Shown one piece after another: positions 63,187-64,000 of a DNA stretch of 64,000 nucleotides (its first letter is position 1; the number at the start of each line of letters is the position of its first letter). The DNA lies in the NCBI RefSeq assembly GCF_902499075.1, contig NZ_CABVPP010000024.1:1-64000 (forward strand). Direction: 5' to 3'. The notes under the pieces are model-generated. The model was given only the letters and a program-made list of their open reading frames with translations. It was not told the DNA's origin and did no database searches. A program made the position numbers and the translations under genes. The DNA comes from Burkholderia pseudomultivorans (GTDB taxonomy: Bacteria > Pseudomonadota > Gammaproteobacteria > Burkholderiales > Burkholderiaceae).

Positions 63187-64000
63187 TCACTCGCCCGCCA
63201 CCGCGGCCCGCGCTTCCTTGCGTTGCGCGACGATCGACGACCACACGGCCGCGCCGATCATCGCGGCGCCGACCAGCCCCGTCACGACCTCGGGCACGTC
63301 GAACTTCACGCCGAGGAACATGATGGCCGCGAGTGCGCCGATCGCCCAGAACGCGCCGTGTTCGAGATAGCGGTACTGCGCGAGCGTGCCCTTCTTCAGC
63401 AGCACCAGCGTCATCTCCCGGATATAGGCCGCGCCGACGCCGAGGCCGAGTGCGATCAGGAAGATGTTGTTCGACAGCGCGAACGCGCCGATCACGCCGT
63501 CGAAGCTGAACGACGAATCGAGCACTTCGAGATACAGGAAGCCGGCGACGCCTTCGCGCACCACGCGCGTGCCGGTGTCCTCGCCGCCGACCAGATCGCC
63601 GACGCCGTGCGCGATCACGAAGCCGATCACGCCGAACGCGCCCGCGAGCAGGAAGCTGACCTGCTCCGCGCCCGGCACGTAGAACGACGCGACGATGATG
63701 ATGCCGAGCGTCAGCGCGACCTCGAGTGCCGTGATGCGGCCGAGATGGCGCATCGGGCCTTCGAGGAAGCCGATCCAGTGCTCGTCCTTCTCGGTATCGA
63801 GCATGAACTTGAAGAACACCATCAGCAGGAACGCGCCGCCGAACGCCGACACCTCGTGATGCGCGGACGTCAGCATCGCCGCGTATTGTTCCGGCGACTC
63901 GATCGCGAGCCGCAGCGCATCCCACAGGCCGATGTGACCGATCACCGCGACGATCAGCAGCGGGAACACGAGCCGCATGCCGAACACCGCGACCGGCAGG
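63187..64000 (-). CDS. DUF475/TerC-like integral membrane protein (5' end outside window)
   Basis: The C-terminal ~270 residues of a multi-span membrane protein of the DUF475 (TerC-related) family. The segment FGMRLVFPLLIVAVIGHIG and LEVLDSSFSFDGVIGAFALSNNIFLIALGLGVGAAYIREMTLV match the family's conserved acidic membrane helices; TerC relatives act in metal export or stress resistance. The frame is open to the right edge, so the N-terminus lies outside; the GTG at 63987 is internal. It probably heads the TerD/helical-protein operon. Confidence 0.9.
   Translation of the reverse strand, partial: LPVAVFGMRLVFPLLIVAVIGHIGLWDALRLAIESPEQYAAMLTSAHHEVSAFGGAFLLMVFFKFMLDTEKDEHWIGFLEGPMRHLGRITALEVALTLGIIIVASFYVPGAEQVSFLLAGAFGVIGFVIAHGVGDLVGGEDTGTRVVREGVAGFLYLEVLDSSFSFDGVIGAFALSNNIFLIALGLGVGAAYIREMTLVLLKKGTLAQYRYLEHGAFWAIGALAAIMFLGVKFDVPEVVTGLVGAAMIGAAVWSSIVAQRKEARAAVAGE

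Overview
The window looks like part of the main chromosome of a Burkholderia species, most likely the B. cepacia complex. This rests on very high GC, dense coding with giant antisense open frames, the glnA-ntrB-ntrC and hrpA/argA/yggX blocks, and a hut operon of the HutF/HutG type. It is ordinary chromosomal backbone: I see no insertion sequences, prophage, CRISPR array, rRNA or replication origin, and one tRNA (Val, anticodon CAC).

Left part (1-14.9 kb). Nitrogen regulation comes first: ntrC (cut by the window edge), ntrB and glnA on the minus strand, with a sigma-54 promoter and two NtrC sites upstream of glnA. Then come a rhodanese, a MoaB/CinA-like protein with an EI24 membrane protein, a sterol-desaturase-like hydroxylase, a secreted beta-propeller and the helicase hrpA. 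hrpA diverges from argA through a tiny symmetric promoter that leaves almost no leader on either side. yggX follows argA.

Middle part (14.9-40 kb) is mostly uptake and catabolism. A LysR-controlled set holds a metabolite:proton symporter, a CaiB-type CoA-transferase and an AidB-like acyl-CoA dehydrogenase. Next is an amino-acid cassette: permease, porin, RidA and aromatic aminotransferase, with a divergent Lrp/AsnC regulator. After tRNA-Val and a stand-alone cysC comes a gamma-glutamyl-polyamine operon (puuD-puuA-aminotransferase). The complete histidine operon hutH-C-U-D-I-F-G follows, with two HutC operators at its promoter and a tandem 49-bp hairpin repeat between hutI and hutF. A glutamate/aspartate-type binding protein diverges from hutH.

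Right part (40-64 kb) is more mixed: a phosphopantetheinyl transferase, an alpha/beta hydrolase, a LysR regulator with an MFS transporter and a possible 38-residue coupled ORF, a photolyase and an SRPBCC protein. The most striking block is 47.2-55.7 kb. A minus-strand operon (DUF1214 protein, sulfotransferase, SDR, DHH phosphoesterase) diverges from cysD-cysNC, which would make PAPS, followed by a LuxR-type regulator. Two nearly identical 20-bp dyad boxes face the two promoters. I read this as a self-contained sulfation module: donor synthesis, transfer, possible PAP recycling and dedicated control.

The rest holds an ACS-family MFS transporter with a lactonase-like propeller, an AraC regulator diverging from a membrane fatty-acid desaturase over two direct repeats, a HAD phosphatase, and a tellurite/stress cluster (DUF475/TerC-like protein, TerD protein, unknown helical protein) running off the right edge.
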